A DNA stretch of 64,000 nucleotides, from positions 1-64,000 of the forward strand of contig JAJPIX010000043.1 of assembly GCA_021324545.1 (NCBI GenBank), written 5' to 3'. The translations under genes were made by a program, and so were the position numbers. Of the stretch, positions 44,206-53,940 are shown piece after piece (the stretch's first letter is position 1; every line of letters begins with the position of its first letter). Below the pieces are notes generated by a model that was not told the DNA's origin, did no database searches, and saw only the letters and a program-made list of their open reading frames with translations. The DNA comes from Alphaproteobacteria bacterium. GTDB taxonomy: Bacteria; Pseudomonadota; Alphaproteobacteria; Micropepsales; Micropepsaceae.

Positions 44206-45332
44206 TTCGGCTTCCAGCTGTCGGCATAGCCGCGGTCTTCCACCGCTTCGGCCGCCTTGCCCATGTCCAGCGGATCGCGCGCATCCACCATGACCGCCAC
44301 TTCATCCGTCATGGTTTTTGCCGCCTTCGCGCCGGCGGCGAATGCCTTCGGATGCGGCCCGTGCGTGAAGCCGTTGGGATGCCAGGTCATCATGCCGGGC
44401 CTGATGTTGTCGCGGCTGAAGAATTCGCCGGCGTGATAGAAGATCACTTCGTCGTAATCGTCGTTCGAATGATAGAACGGCACTTTCAGCGCGCCGGGAT
44501 CGCTTTCGATGGGGCGCGGCACGAAGGTGCAGACGACAAAGCGGTCTGCGACGAAGGTCGAATGAACGCTGGGCGGAATGTGGTAGCGGTGGCTCATCAC
44601 CGGGCGGATGTCGCGCCAGTTGAGTTTCAGAACGCTCAGATTACCTTTCCAGCCCACGGCATCGAGCGGATTGAAGGGATAGGCAATCGTCGTGATCTCG
44701 CCGCGGCGTTTCACCTGGACCTTCCATTCGCCGTCGCGCTGCGACCGGAAGCGGTCGTCGAGATGCGGCGTTTCCAGCGCGGCCGGATCGAAGATGGCAT
44801 GCGGGCCCAGAATGCCGCGCTCGGGAAGCTTGTAGCTGCCGTTTGTCGCCTCGATCAGCAGGGCCGTGGTCGGGGCTTTTGCTTCCAGCCGCCACATGGT
44901 GCCGCGCGGAATGAGCAGATAATCGCCTTCGCGATAGGGCATATGGCCGAAGTCGCAAAACAGATCGCCTTCGCCCGCATGCATGAACAAAAGAACGTCG
45001 CCATCGGCATTGCGCTGGAGATTCGGCATCGCGCCCGCCAGCCGCCACAACGCGATCCGGCAGCTCGCATTCGAAAGAAGAAGCGCCGCCCGGAACGGTT
45101 CTGCCGTCGCTTCCGCCGCCGCGGCCACGGCATTGAACGCCCGCGGGCGCAACGGACCGTCGAACGATGTCCAGCCTGTCGGCGGATGCCGGTGATAAAT
45201 ATGCGCGGCCGGGCCGAAGAAGCCATCGCGGCCGATTTCACGCTCATAAGTGCCGGCCGGAAGATCGGCATGGGCCTGCCGCGAGGTTTCACCCTCCACG
45301 CGCGGCAGCTCGATCCAGTGCTTGCTGCTCAT
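44202..45332 (-). CDS. hmgA: Homogentisate 1,2-dioxygenase (short form)
   Basis: This 376-residue cupin dioxygenase opens the homogentisate ring. VPFYHSNDDYDEVIFYHAGE and TWHPNGFTHGPHP carry the Fe(II)-binding His and Glu residues. HRHPPTGW and the double cupin build match HmgA, but it is shorter than the classical enzymes (roughly 430-450 residues). It overlaps hpd and the FAH gene by 4 nt each. Confidence 0.92.
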   Translation of the reverse strand: MSSKHWIELPRVEGETSRQAHADLPAGTYEREIGRDGFFGPAAHIYHRHPPTGWTSFDGPLRPRAFNAVAAAAEATAEPFRAALLLSNASCRIALWRLAGAMPNLQRNADGDVLLFMHAGEGDLFCDFGHMPYREGDYLLIPRGTMWRLEAKAPTTALLIEATNGSYKLPERGILGPHAIFDPAALETPHLDDRFRSQRDGEWKVQVKRRGEITTIAYPFNPLDAVGWKGNLSVLKLNWRDIRPVMSHRYHIPPSVHSTFVADRFVVCTFVPRPIESDPGALKVPFYHSNDDYDEVIFYHAGEFFSRDNIRPGMMTWHPNGFTHGPHPKAFAAGAKAAKTMTDEVAVMVDARDPLDMGKAAEAVEDRGYADSWKPK

Positions 45333-46402
45333 CTGCGCGTGTCCTGCAGGACGCCGCGGCGGATCTGGTCGGCCTCGATGGATTCGAACAGCGCGCGGAA
45401 GTTGCCTTCCCCGAATCCTTCGTTGCCCTTGCGCTGGATGACTTCGAAAAAGATCGGGCCGATCGCGTTTTTCGTGAAGATCTGCAGCAGCAGCCCCTGC
45501 CCTTCCGCCGGCGCGCCATCCATCAGGATGCGGTCGCGTTTCAGCCGCGCCACATCTTCGCCGTGGCCCCTGATGCGATTGTCGAGCCGCTCGTAATAGG
45601 TGTCCGGCGTATCCTGGAACGCGACGCCGTTGCCCCGCAGCATTTCCACGCTTTCGTAAATGTTGTTCGTTCCGAGGGCGATGTGCTGGATCCCCTCGCC
45701 CCGGTACTCATGCAGGTATTCCTCGATCTGCGATTTGTCGTCCGAGGATTCGTTGATCGGAATGCGGATCTTGCCATCGGGGCTTGTCATGGCGCGCGAT
45801 TTCAGGCCGGTGAGCTTGCCCTCGATGTCGAAATAGCGGATTTCGCGGAAATTGAAGAATTTTTCGTAGAAGCCGGCCCATTGATCGAGATGCCCGCGGA
45901 ACACATTGTGCGTGACGTGATCGATATAGGTCAGCCCCGCCCCTTCATGTTGAAGGCCCCGCGACGGGTCGGTGGGGACGAAATCCACATCATAGATCGA
46001 ATGATCGCCGTAGCGGTCCACCAGATAGATCACGCTGCCGCCGATGCCTTCGATGGCGGGAATGTTCAGTTCCATCGGCCCGACCTGATTGGCGAAGGGC
46101 TTTGCGCCGAGCGCGACCAGCTTCCTGTAGGCGGCCGGCGCATCCTTCACGCGGAAGGCCATGGCGCAAGCCGACGGCCCATGCGCCTGTGCGAAACGGC
46201 TGCCATGGCTTTGCGGCTCCGCATTGACGATGAAATTGACCTCGCCCTGCCGGTAAAGCGTCACCGCCTTCGAGCGATGATGCGCAACCGCGCGGAAGCC
46301 CATGCGTTCGAACAGCCCATGCAGCTGATTGACGTCGGGTGCGGTGTATTCGACGAATTCGAACCCGTCCGTTCCGACAGGGTTTTCCCAGAGGGCTGCC
46401 AT
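45329..46402 (-). CDS. hpd: 4-hydroxyphenylpyruvate dioxygenase
   Basis: This 357-residue enzyme converts 4-hydroxyphenylpyruvate to homogentisate. The Fe(II) ligands are H162 (YIDHVTHNV), H240 (GIQHIALGTNN) and E320 (IFFEVIQRKG), each in the expected context. It is the first gene of the hpd-hmgA-fah-maiA-marR operon. The start at 46402 lies 36 bp from a predicted promoter with a palindromic operator. AAGGA is about eleven bases upstream. Confidence 0.95.
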   Translation of the reverse strand: MAALWENPVGTDGFEFVEYTAPDVNQLHGLFERMGFRAVAHHRSKAVTLYRQGEVNFIVNAEPQSHGSRFAQAHGPSACAMAFRVKDAPAAYRKLVALGAKPFANQVGPMELNIPAIEGIGGSVIYLVDRYGDHSIYDVDFVPTDPSRGLQHEGAGLTYIDHVTHNVFRGHLDQWAGFYEKFFNFREIRYFDIEGKLTGLKSRAMTSPDGKIRIPINESSDDKSQIEEYLHEYRGEGIQHIALGTNNIYESVEMLRGNGVAFQDTPDTYYERLDNRIRGHGEDVARLKRDRILMDGAPAEGQGLLLQIFTKNAIGPIFFEVIQRKGNEGFGEGNFRALFESIEADQIRRGVLQDTRR

Positions 46403-46437
46403 ATTTGCGCGTCCTTTCGCTCAGGCTCCGCCGGCCC

Positions 46438-46466
46438 GATATAGTTTCATTTGAAACTATGAGCAA
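46438..46466 (-). promoter_or_regulatory. Predicted sigma-70-type promoter of the hpd operon
   Basis: On the minus strand TTGCTC (46466-46461) and TATATC (46443-46438) are separated by exactly 17 bp. This gives a -35/-10 pair just upstream of hpd. The spacer is filled by a palindrome, so repressor binding there would block transcription. Confidence 0.65.
46441..46460. promoter_or_regulatory. Palindromic operator, probable MarR binding site
   Basis: ATAGTTTCA-TT-TGAAACTAT is a perfect 9-2-9 inverted repeat, AT-rich in GC-rich DNA. It covers the whole spacer and the edge of the -10 box. MarR-family regulators bind such 16-20 bp palindromes, and the marR gene is the last gene of the same operon. 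Confidence 0.8.
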
Positions 46467-46503
46467 GGCAAAAGCCGCCCGCGCAGGGCCGCACGCGCGA
46501 AAA

Positions 46504-47706
46504 TCAGTGTGGATTGGTGGGCGGCCGCTCGGCCGATTTGTCAAGCACGCCCGGTTCGTCCCATTGGCCTTCCGGGCGGATAATCACCATGGGATCGCTG
46601 TCCATGGTGATCGCGTCGGGATGCGGCGCCAGCACGCCCCACATCTCGACATATTCGTGATCGGAGAAAACGACCTTTCGATTTTTCTGGAGCGGCTGGA
46701 AGCCGAACCGCTGCCAGAAGTGCACGAGATGTTTCTGCGCATGGCCATAGACCTTGCGGTAACCCTTGCGCCGGCAAAGATCGACCGCCTTTTCCACCAC
46801 CTCGAGCGCAATCAGCGTGCGCCGGAACCGGGGCAGGACCGAAAGGCGCTCCAGCTTGGCAAAGTCGGCAAAGTAGCGCACGCGCATGGCCGCAGCCGGT
46901 TCGCCATCCACGGTCCCCAGGATATGGGTGCCGCAAAAATCGTTGCCGTCGAATTCTTCCGGATACGGACATTTCTGCTCGATCATGAAGACGGCGGCCC
47001 GCACGGCCAGCGCGCGCGAGACTTCGTCCTGCGTCGAGCAGGCAATGGCCTTCAAGGCAGCATGGGAGCGGCGGCCGGCGCGAACCTCCATATTGAGGCG
47101 GCGCGCCCGCGCGTCCGGCGTTTCGTCTATCCGCACGATGGAGCCGAGCTTCGGCAATTCGCCGTTGGTGAAACCGTTGTTCTGGATGGCGCGCGCGCCC
47201 GCCCATGTGCTGACGGTGCCGTAGTAGGGAACGCCTTTGTAAATTTCGTCGCCGAGCGCGTGAAACAGGAGATCGCCCGCCGCCATCATGCAGCCGGGCG
47301 CGACCACGGCCCAGATGTAGTTGCCCGCCGGACGCTCCTTCGGCCCGACGATCAGTGAAAGGTCCGGATCGGCGGCGTTCAGTTTTCCTTGCTGCAGCGC
47401 ATCCACGCCGCGTTCGTTGAGCAGCAGCAGGCCGTAGTAACCAATCAGTTTCGCATTTTCGCGGCTGTCGCTCGGCGATCGCCAGATCGCCCAGAAAGAA
47501 TCCGTATTGTGCCTATAAATTTTTTGCACCACCTCGAGCGGCGCCACGGGCCCAAGTTTCTGCCGCGTCAGCTCATGCAGAAAACCAAGTTCTTCGAGCG
47601 TCGGATTCTTGAGAAAAATGTAGCGGCCATGGCGGTTGTAAAATCCCGGCTCGAATGTCCGGCGGATTTTAACCAAGCCATTCTTGGCTGCTGTTTCGTT
47701 TAGCAT
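46504..47706 (-). CDS. GNAT family N-acetyltransferase, two-domain
   Basis: This 400-residue protein contains a C-terminal GNAT domain (residues about 235-370; GTVDGEPAAAMRVRYFADFA, LERLSVLPRFRRTLIALEVV, VYGHAQKHLVHFWQRFGF) preceded by a 200-residue region that may be a second GNAT-like fold. The acyl acceptor is unknown. It is divergent from a LysR regulator across an 89-bp AT-rich spacer, suggesting LysR controls it. The stop lies about 100 bp from hpd, in the promoter-facing spacer. Confidence 0.7.
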   Translation of the reverse strand: MLNETAAKNGLVKIRRTFEPGFYNRHGRYIFLKNPTLEELGFLHELTRQKLGPVAPLEVVQKIYRHNTDSFWAIWRSPSDSRENAKLIGYYGLLLLNERGVDALQQGKLNAADPDLSLIVGPKERPAGNYIWAVVAPGCMMAAGDLLFHALGDEIYKGVPYYGTVSTWAGARAIQNNGFTNGELPKLGSIVRIDETPDARARRLNMEVRAGRRSHAALKAIACSTQDEVSRALAVRAAVFMIEQKCPYPEEFDGNDFCGTHILGTVDGEPAAAMRVRYFADFAKLERLSVLPRFRRTLIALEVVEKAVDLCRRKGYRKVYGHAQKHLVHFWQRFGFQPLQKNRKVVFSDHEYVEMWGVLAPHPDAITMDSDPMVIIRPEGQWDEPGVLDKSAERPPTNPH

Positions 47707-47795
47707 TTTCGTTACCCAACTTTTTACTGCCCGATTGATTTCTTTTTGCGCTTCTTCTTAGGCTATTCGGGTTTGATTCGAGGCTAGCAAGGTAA
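47707..47795. promoter_or_regulatory. Divergent promoter region between GNAT and LysR genes
   Basis: An 89-bp AT-rich spacer separates two divergent starts, the usual place for a LysR site that controls both genes. No certain -35/-10 or T-N11-A box could be singled out by eye. Confidence 0.45.
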
Positions 47796-48857
47796 ATGGG
47801 CGTTAAGGAAGTCCCCTCAACTGTATTGCCCTATACGAAAAACGAAGAAGTTATCCCGGGAATCGACGTCGATTGGGACGATTTTCGGGTATTGCTGGCC
47901 GTGGTCCGCTACAAGAGCTTCAACCGGGCGGCGAACGTCTTGGGCCTTACTCAACCGACGGTTAGCCGCCGAATCGAGCGTCTGGAACACGTCTTCAAAA
48001 CCCAGCTCGTGGAACGGACACGGAACGGCGCGGCCATAACCTATGAAGGCCAGCGGGTCGTGGAAGAAATTTCCCTGGCCCATGCCGCCCTGGCGCGCGC
48101 CATCACGAAGGGAAAGCCGACCAAGGTCGCCAACGATCCCGTGCGCATGTCGATCACCGACGGCATCGCGACCTACTGGATGTCGCGCTTCATGCCGCAC
48201 ATTTTCGACCAGAGCCCCGAGCTCGAGGTGCAGATTTTCACCAGCAACAGCTTTTTGAGCGAAGAGCGCAAGCTTCTGGACCTCTACATCCACTACACCA
48301 CCCCGGCCGACTTTGAGAACATCAGCATCCGCCTGGGCACGTTGCACTTTCTTCCCTATGCGGCGCCCAGCTATCTGGAAGCTTTCGGCACGCCGCGCGT
48401 TCTGGCCGACCTCAACCGCCACCGTCTGCTCGATTTCTCGATGTACCTCGTGGACAAGGGATCGTGGGCCACGCGGCTGGCCGACCTGCCGGGCCTTGAG
48501 CAGACGCAGTTCTTCACAAATTCCAGCGCTGTCATGGGCGAGGCAATTCGCAAGGGCGTCGGCATCGGATTGCTGCCGACCTATGCCTCGGTCTTCGAGG
48601 AGGGAATTACGCCCATCGACATCGGCCTGCATTACGAGACGCCGGTCTGGCTGAGCTACCGGCGCGACGCGATCCGCCGCTGGCCGGTGCGCCAGGTGGT
48701 TCAGTATATGCGCGCCATGATCGACCGGAAGACGATGCCCTGGTTCGGGGACAAGTTCGTCCATCCCTCCCAGTTCAAGCCGATCGATCCCAAGACGATC
48801 ATCGACAGTATCGATATCGTCGAGGCCATGCCGAAGGCGGCTGCTGCGCTGGCCTGA
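47796..48857 (+). CDS. LysR family transcriptional regulator
   Basis: This 353-residue protein has the LysR HTH (VDWDDFRVLLAVVRYKSF, NRAANVLGLTQPTVSRRIER), after an unusual 25-residue N-terminal extension, then the periplasmic-binding-like sensor domain. Being upstream of hutU on the same strand by 42 bp and divergent from a GNAT gene, it may regulate either. AAGG is three bases from the ATG; a later start would lose only the extension. Confidence 0.87.
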   Translation: MGVKEVPSTVLPYTKNEEVIPGIDVDWDDFRVLLAVVRYKSFNRAANVLGLTQPTVSRRIERLEHVFKTQLVERTRNGAAITYEGQRVVEEISLAHAALARAITKGKPTKVANDPVRMSITDGIATYWMSRFMPHIFDQSPELEVQIFTSNSFLSEERKLLDLYIHYTTPADFENISIRLGTLHFLPYAAPSYLEAFGTPRVLADLNRHRLLDFSMYLVDKGSWATRLADLPGLEQTQFFTNSSAVMGEAIRKGVGIGLLPTYASVFEEGITPIDIGLHYETPVWLSYRRDAIRRWPVRQVVQYMRAMIDRKTMPWFGDKFVHPSQFKPIDPKTIIDSIDIVEAMPKAAAALA

Positions 48858-48899
48858 AGGATCGTCTATCTTCGCCGGCCGGAAGCAGAGAGGCTTGCG

Positions 48900-50567
48900 A
48901 TGTCGTCCCGTTTCGCCAATGCCCGCACCGTGCGCGCGCCGCGCGGCGACCAGATCACTGCCAAAAGCTGGCTTACCGAAGCGCCCATGCGCATGCTGAT
49001 GAACAACCTCGATCCCGAGGTGGCGGAAAAACCGCAGGAGCTCGTCGTCTATGGCGGCATCGGGCGGGCGGCGCGCGACTGGGCCTGCTTCGACGCAATT
49101 GTCGGCGCCTTGAAACGGCTGGAGGCCGATGAGACCCTGCTGGTCCAATCGGGAAAGCCGGTGGGCGTTTTCCGGACGCAACCGGACGCGCCGCGTGTGC
49201 TGATCGCCAATTCCAATCTGGTGCCGCACTGGGCCACCTGGGAACATTTCAACGAACTCGACCGCAAGGGCCTGATGATGTACGGCCAGATGACGGCCGG
49301 TTCGTGGATCTATATCGGCAGCCAGGGCATCGTTCAGGGCACGTACGAAACTTTCGTGGAGGCGGGCCGCCGGCATTTCGGCGGCGACCTTTCGGGCAAA
49401 TGGATTTTGACGGCCGGCCTTGGCGGCATGGGCGGCGCCCAGCCGCTCGCGGCCACAATGGCGGGCGCTGCGATCCTTTGCGTGGAGCGGCGCGAAGACC
49501 GCATCCGTCGCAGGCTGGAAACGCGCTACCTGGACGAAACGGCGGCCACGCTGGATGAAGCGCTGGAGAAAATCTCGCGCGCCGCGAAAGCGAAGAAAGC
49601 GGTGTCCATCGGCCTGTGCGGCAACATGGCGGAAATCCTGCCGGAACTGGTGCGGCGCGGAATCAAGCCCGACATGCTGACCGACCAGACATCGGCCCAC
49701 GACCCGGCGCACGGCTATTGCCCGAAAGGCTGGAGCGTCGAGGAATGGGACCGGCGCATGGAACGCGAGCCCGAAGCCGTGGCGAAAGCCGCACGCGCCT
49801 CCATTCGCGAACATGTTGCGGCCATGGTGGCGATGGCCAAAGCCGGCGTGCCGACCTTCGACTACGGCAACAATATCCGGCAGGTGGCGAAGGATGAGGG
49901 CTTGCAGGAGGCCTTCATCTTTCCCGGCTTTGTACCCGCCTATATTCGCCCGCTGTTCTGCCGCGGCGTGGGACCGTTCCGCTGGGCCGCGCTCTCCGGC
50001 GATCCCGAGGACATCGCAAAGACCGACGCGAAGGTGAAGGATCTTTTGCCGAACGACAGGCATCTGCACAACTGGCTCGACATGGCGGGCAAGCGCATTG
50101 CGTTTCAGGGCCTTCCGGCGCGCATCTGCTGGGTGGGTTTGGGCGACCGCGACCGCATCGGCCTTGCCTTCAACGACATGGTTGCGAAGGGCGAACTGAA
50201 AGCGCCGGTCGTGATCGGGCGCGACCATCTGGATTCCGGATCGGTGGCCAGCCCCAATCGCGAAACCGAGGGCATGCGGGATGGAAGCGACGCGGTGTCC
50301 GACTGGCCCATGCTGAACGCGCTTCTGAATTGCGCCAGCGGCGCCACCTGGGTTTCGCTTCACCACGGCGGCGGCGTGGGCATGGGTTTTTCACAGCATG
50401 CCGGCATGGTGATCGTGTGCGATGGAACGCCTGAGGCCGCCAGACGCATCGCGCGCGTGCTGTGGAACGATCCGGCGAGCGGCGTCATGCGCCACGCCGA
50501 TGCCGGGTACGAAGACGCGGTTGCCTGCGCGCGGAAATTCCATCTGAACCTGCCAATGATCGGATGA
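48900..50567 (+). CDS. hutU: Urocanate hydratase
   Basis: This 555-residue NAD+-dependent enzyme converts urocanate to imidazolonepropionate. [12 protein letters not shown] is the NAD-binding segment. C410 in [14 protein letters not shown] corresponds to the known catalytic cysteine, and [18 protein letters not shown] and [15 protein letters not shown] are invariant family blocks. The ATGA overlap with hutG shows coupled translation. GAGG lies seven bases before the ATG. Confidence 0.97.
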   Translation: MSSRFANARTVRAPRGDQITAKSWLTEAPMRMLMNNLDPEVAEKPQELVVYGGIGRAARDWACFDAIVGALKRLEADETLLVQSGKPVGVFRTQPDAPRVLIANSNLVPHWATWEHFNELDRKGLMMYGQMTAGSWIYIGSQGIVQGTYETFVEAGRRHFGGDLSGKWILTAGLGGMGGAQPLAATMAGAAILCVERREDRIRRRLETRYLDETAATLDEALEKISRAAKAKKAVSIGLCGNMAEILPELVRRGIKPDMLTDQTSAHDPAHGYCPKGWSVEEWDRRMEREPEAVAKAARASIREHVAAMVAMAKAGVPTFDYGNNIRQVAKDEGLQEAFIFPGFVPAYIRPLFCRGVGPFRWAALSGDPEDIAKTDAKVKDLLPNDRHLHNWLDMAGKRIAFQGLPARICWVGLGDRDRIGLAFNDMVAKGELKAPVVIGRDHLDSGSVASPNRETEGMRDGSDAVSDWPMLNALLNCASGATWVSLHHGGGVGMGFSQHAGMVIVCDGTPEAARRIARVLWNDPASGVMRHADAGYEDAVACARKFHLNLPMIG

Positions 50568-51367
50568 TCGCCCTGTTCGAATTCGTAACCGGCGATGCGC
50601 CGCTGCTTGTGAGCTTTCCCCATTCGGGCACCTACCTGCCGCCCGAAATTTCCGCGCGGATGACGGAGAACGGGCACGCCATTCCCGATACCGACTGGCA
50701 TGTGCCGATGCTTTACGATTTCCTGAACGAAATCGGAGCTTCGCGGATCGTTGCAACGCATTCGCGCTATGTGATCGATCTCAACCGGCCGCCGGACAGC
50801 GCAGCACTCTATCCGGGCCAGAAGAACACGGGTCTTGTTCCGGTCGAAACCTTCGCGGGGCAGCCGCTGTACCGGCCCGGCGCCGCACCGGACGAAGCGG
50901 AAAAGGCCGCGCGCCGCGCGCGCTACTTCGCGCCCTATCATGATGCGCTTCAGGCGGAACTTGATCGCATTCGCGCGCGCCACGGATATGCGCTGCTGTG
51001 GGACGCCCATTCCATCGCGAGCGAGGTGCCGGCGCTGTTCGACGGCCATCTTCCGGATCTGAATATCGGCACCAACGCCGACGGATCCGCGCCGCGGGAA
51101 ATCGGCGAGGCGTTGCTGGCCGCGGGTCAGGCGTCCGGATATGGCTGCGTGTTGAACGGCCGGTTCAAGGGCGGCCATATCACGCGGCACTATGGCAAGG
51201 CGGATTCACGGGTCTTCGCGGTGCAGCTCGAAATGGCGCAAGCCATCTACATGAACGAGCGGCCGCCTTACGCCCTGAACGACAGGCGCGTCCCGCGCGT
51301 GCGGGACGCCGTCCGCAGGCTTGTCGAAACCTATCTCGAAACGGCCGCGCTCCACTTCAACCGCTGA
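50564..51367 (+). CDS. hutG: N-formylglutamate deformylase
   Basis: This 267-residue zinc amidohydrolase releases formate from N-formyl-L-glutamate. [13 protein letters not shown] near the start, [35 protein letters not shown] and [10 protein letters not shown] are family motifs. It uses the product of HutF, so this organism follows the five-step histidine pathway. The start at 50564 overlaps the hutU stop. It converges with hutF, overlapping by 11 nt. Confidence 0.93.
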   Translation: MIALFEFVTGDAPLLVSFPHSGTYLPPEISARMTENGHAIPDTDWHVPMLYDFLNEIGASRIVATHSRYVIDLNRPPDSAALYPGQKNTGLVPVETFAGQPLYRPGAAPDEAEKAARRARYFAPYHDALQAELDRIRARHGYALLWDAHSIASEVPALFDGHLPDLNIGTNADGSAPREIGEALLAAGQASGYGCVLNGRFKGGHITRHYGKADSRVFAVQLEMAQAIYMNERPPYALNDRRVPRVRDAVRRLVETYLETAALHFNR

Positions 51368-52712
51368 TTTTCTGCAGAACCCGCCGCCATTCGGACACGG
51401 CCTCTTCGTCCTGTTCGTGCCGGCGGTCTTTCACGACCCAGCGCCCTTCCACCATCACGTCCCGGACAGCGGCCTTGCCGGCAACGAACACATACGTATC
51501 GAGCACCTGCGCCGGATCCCGGCCGGCAAAGGACGGATGGCCGGCATCGAGCGCCACAAGATCGGCGCGCGCGCCGGGCCGGATCGCGCCCGTCTCGAAG
51601 CCAAGAACGCGGGCCCCGCCGAGGGCAGCGGCGGCCCAAAGACGCCTGGCCGTGTGGGGCTCTTTCAGCGTGGCAGCGACATTGCGGCGGCGCAGCGCCA
51701 GCCGTTGTACGTAATCCATCATCCGCAACTCTTCCGCCGGATCGACGCCGACATGCGAATCCCCGCCGATGGCGATGCGGCCATCGGCTTCGAGATATTC
51801 GGTCAGCGGAAAAAGGCCGTCGCCCAGGTTGGCTTCGGTCGTCGGGCAGAGCCCGGCCGCCGCGCCGCTTCGCGCCAGGCGCAACGTTACGTCCGGCGTC
51901 ATATGCGTGGAGTGGACGAGGCACCATTTTTCGTTCACGGCAAAATTGTCGAGCAGATATGCGACCGGCCGCTTGCCGTAGGCCGCCACGCTTTCCGCCA
52001 CTTCGCCCGACTGCTCGGCGGCATGGATGTGAATGGCGCTGTCGGGCGCCACGCCGGCAATTGCATCGCGCATCGCCTCCGGCGCCACGGCCCGCAGCGA
52101 ATGGAGCGCAAGGCCGATGGATGCCACCCCCGCCTTGCCGCGCATCGCCTCGCGGATGGCGAGGAGTTCGTCCACCGTGCGGCCGAAGCGGCGCTGGCGC
52201 GCGGACAGGGGGCGGCCGTCGCAGCCGCCGCGCATGTAAAGCGTCGGCAGCAGACACAACGCCATGCCGGTTTCCGCCGCGGCTTCAGCGATGGCATCGG
52301 CCATCGCGGACGGCGGCGCATAGGATCGGCCGTCGGGCGCGTTGTGCAGGTAGTGAAATTCGCCGACCGCGGTGTAGCCCGCCTTCAGCATTTCGACATA
52401 AAGGAAGCGCGCGATGGCGCGCTGGTCGTCAGGTCCGACATTCTCGGCGAAGCGATACATCGCCTCGCGCCAGCTCCAGAAATTGTCCTTCCCGCCGGCA
52501 TCCCATTCGGCAAGGCCCGCCATGGCGCGCTGAAACGCATGGCTGTGCACGTTGGGCATGCCCGGCAGAACCAGGCCCGCAATTTTCTCCTCATCCCCGG
52601 CGGCCGGCGCGCCGGGCGCGACATCGCAGATGCGGCCATCCTTTACCGCAAGGCGGACATCGCGGGCGATTCCGTCTGGCAAAAGGGCCGCATCGGCGCG
52701 ATAGATGGGCAT
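51357..52712 (-). CDS. hutF: Formimidoylglutamate deiminase
   Basis: This 451-residue amidohydrolase deiminates N-formimino-L-glutamate to N-formyl-glutamate. The metal site is [10 protein letters not shown] (H56, H58), [11 protein letters not shown] and [10 protein letters not shown] with the active-site Asp. [12 protein letters not shown] is typical of Hut[13 protein letters not shown] at 52712 was chosen as the start, with GGAAGG ten bases upstream. It is divergent from hutI with 16 bp between starts. Confidence 0.92.
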   Translation of the reverse strand: MPIYRADAALLPDGIARDVRLAVKDGRICDVAPGAPAAGDEEKIAGLVLPGMPNVHSHAFQRAMAGLAEWDAGGKDNFWSWREAMYRFAENVGPDDQRAIARFLYVEMLKAGYTAVGEFHYLHNAPDGRSYAPPSAMADAIAEAAAETGMALCLLPTLYMRGGCDGRPLSARQRRFGRTVDELLAIREAMRGKAGVASIGLALHSLRAVAPEAMRDAIAGVAPDSAIHIHAAEQSGEVAESVAAYGKRPVAYLLDNFAVNEKWCLVHSTHMTPDVTLRLARSGAAAGLCPTTEANLGDGLFPLTEYLEADGRIAIGGDSHVGVDPAEELRMMDYVQRLALRRRNVAATLKEPHTARRLWAAAALGGARVLGFETGAIRPGARADLVALDAGHPSFAGRDPAQVLDTYVFVAGKAAVRDVMVEGRWVVKDRRHEQDEEAVSEWRRVLQKISG

Positions 52713-52728
52713 ACGCGAGGGGCCTTCC

Positions 52729-53940
52729 ATGTGGGACCAAGTGTGGATCAATGCGCGCCTTGCCACCATGCGCAAGGACCTTGGCCCCTATGGCGCCATA
52801 TCGGATGGGGCGCTGGGAATCAAAGATGGGCGGATCGCCTTTGCCGGGCCGGCGGCCGGCCTGCCGGGCAACCCCGAGCGGCTGGCCGCCCGGGTGCATG
52901 ATGCCGGAGGCCGCTGGATCACGCCGGGCCTGATCGATTGCCACACCCACATCGTCTTCGCGGGGGATCGCGCGGAGGAATTCGAGATGCGCGCGGGCGG
53001 CGCCCGCTACGAGGACATTCATCGCGCCGGCGGCGGAATCCAGTCCACCGTGCGCGCGACACGCGCGGCCGATGAAGACGATCTTGTCCGCCAGTCGCGC
53101 CCGCGGCTTCAGGCGCTGATGGCGGAAGGCGTGACAACCATTGAGATCAAGTCCGGTTACGGACTCGACATCGCGAATGAGACGAAGATGCTGCGCGCGG
53201 CGCGCCGGCTTGGCGAAGAACTGGGCCTGCGCGTGACTGCGACCTTTCTTGGCGCACATGCGCTGCCGCCGGAATTTTCGGGCCGGCAGAGCGCCTATGT
53301 CGCCGAGGTCTGCGAACGCATGATGCCTGCCGTTGCCAAGGCAAAGCTTGCCGATGCGGTGGATGCTTTCTGCGAAAAGATCGCGTTCACGCCGGAGGAG
53401 ACGGCGCGCGTGTTTTCGGCGGCGGCGGCCAATGGCCTGCGCGTCAAGTTGCATGCCGACCAGCTTTCCGATCTGGGGGGAGCCGCGCTGGCCGCGCGGT
53501 TTCGGGCCCTTTCTGCCGATCATCTGGAATATGCGAATGAGGCGGGTATCGCCGCCATGGCCGCGGCGGGAACGGTCGCCGTGCTTCTGCCCGGCGCTTT
53601 CCTGATGACCCGGGAGAAAAAAACGCCGCCCGTCCGCGCGATGCGCGCCCATGGCGTTCGCATGGCTGTGGCCAGCGATTCCAATCCGGGCACCTCGCCG
53701 GCGCGTTCCTTGCTTGCCATGCTTCCGCTGGCGAGCGCGCTGTTCGGCCTCACGCCCGAGGAGGCGCTGGCGGGCGTCACGCGCGAAGCGGCCCATGCGC
53801 TGGGTCTGGCGGATGAGGCCGGGACGCTCGAAACGGGCAAGCGCGCGGACCTTTGCGTCTGGGACCTCGCACACCCGCGCGAGCTGGCCTACTGGCTTGG
53901 CGGCACCAGGCCCGCCGAAATTCACCGCAGCATCGGCTGA
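52729..53940 (+). CDS. hutI: Imidazolonepropionase
   Basis: This 403-residue amidohydrolase opens the imidazolone ring to formiminoglutamate. The metal site is [14 protein letters not shown] (H72, H74), with [19 protein letters not shown] and [10 protein letters not shown]. The ATG at 52729, with GAGGGG upstream, was preferred to one at 52705 that would run into the hutF start. It is the fourth hut gene and ends overlapping the convergent patatin gene by 19 nt. Confidence 0.94.
   Translation: MWDQVWINARLATMRKDLGPYGAISDGALGIKDGRIAFAGPAAGLPGNPERLAARVHDAGGRWITPGLIDCHTHIVFAGDRAEEFEMRAGGARYEDIHRAGGGIQSTVRATRAADEDDLVRQSRPRLQALMAEGVTTIEIKSGYGLDIANETKMLRAARRLGEELGLRVTATFLGAHALPPEFSGRQSAYVAEVCERMMPAVAKAKLADAVDAFCEKIAFTPEETARVFSAAAANGLRVKLHADQLSDLGGAALAARFRALSADHLEYANEAGIAAMAAAGTVAVLLPGAFLMTREKKTPPVRAMRAHGVRMAVASDSNPGTSPARSLLAMLPLASALFGLTPEEALAGVTREAAHALGLADEAGTLETGKRADLCVWDLAHPRELAYWLGGTRPAEIHRSIG

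Noticed and set aside
47817-50366. 849-codon open frame antisense to LysR and hutU
   Set aside because: It mirrors two recognised genes and shows no motifs.
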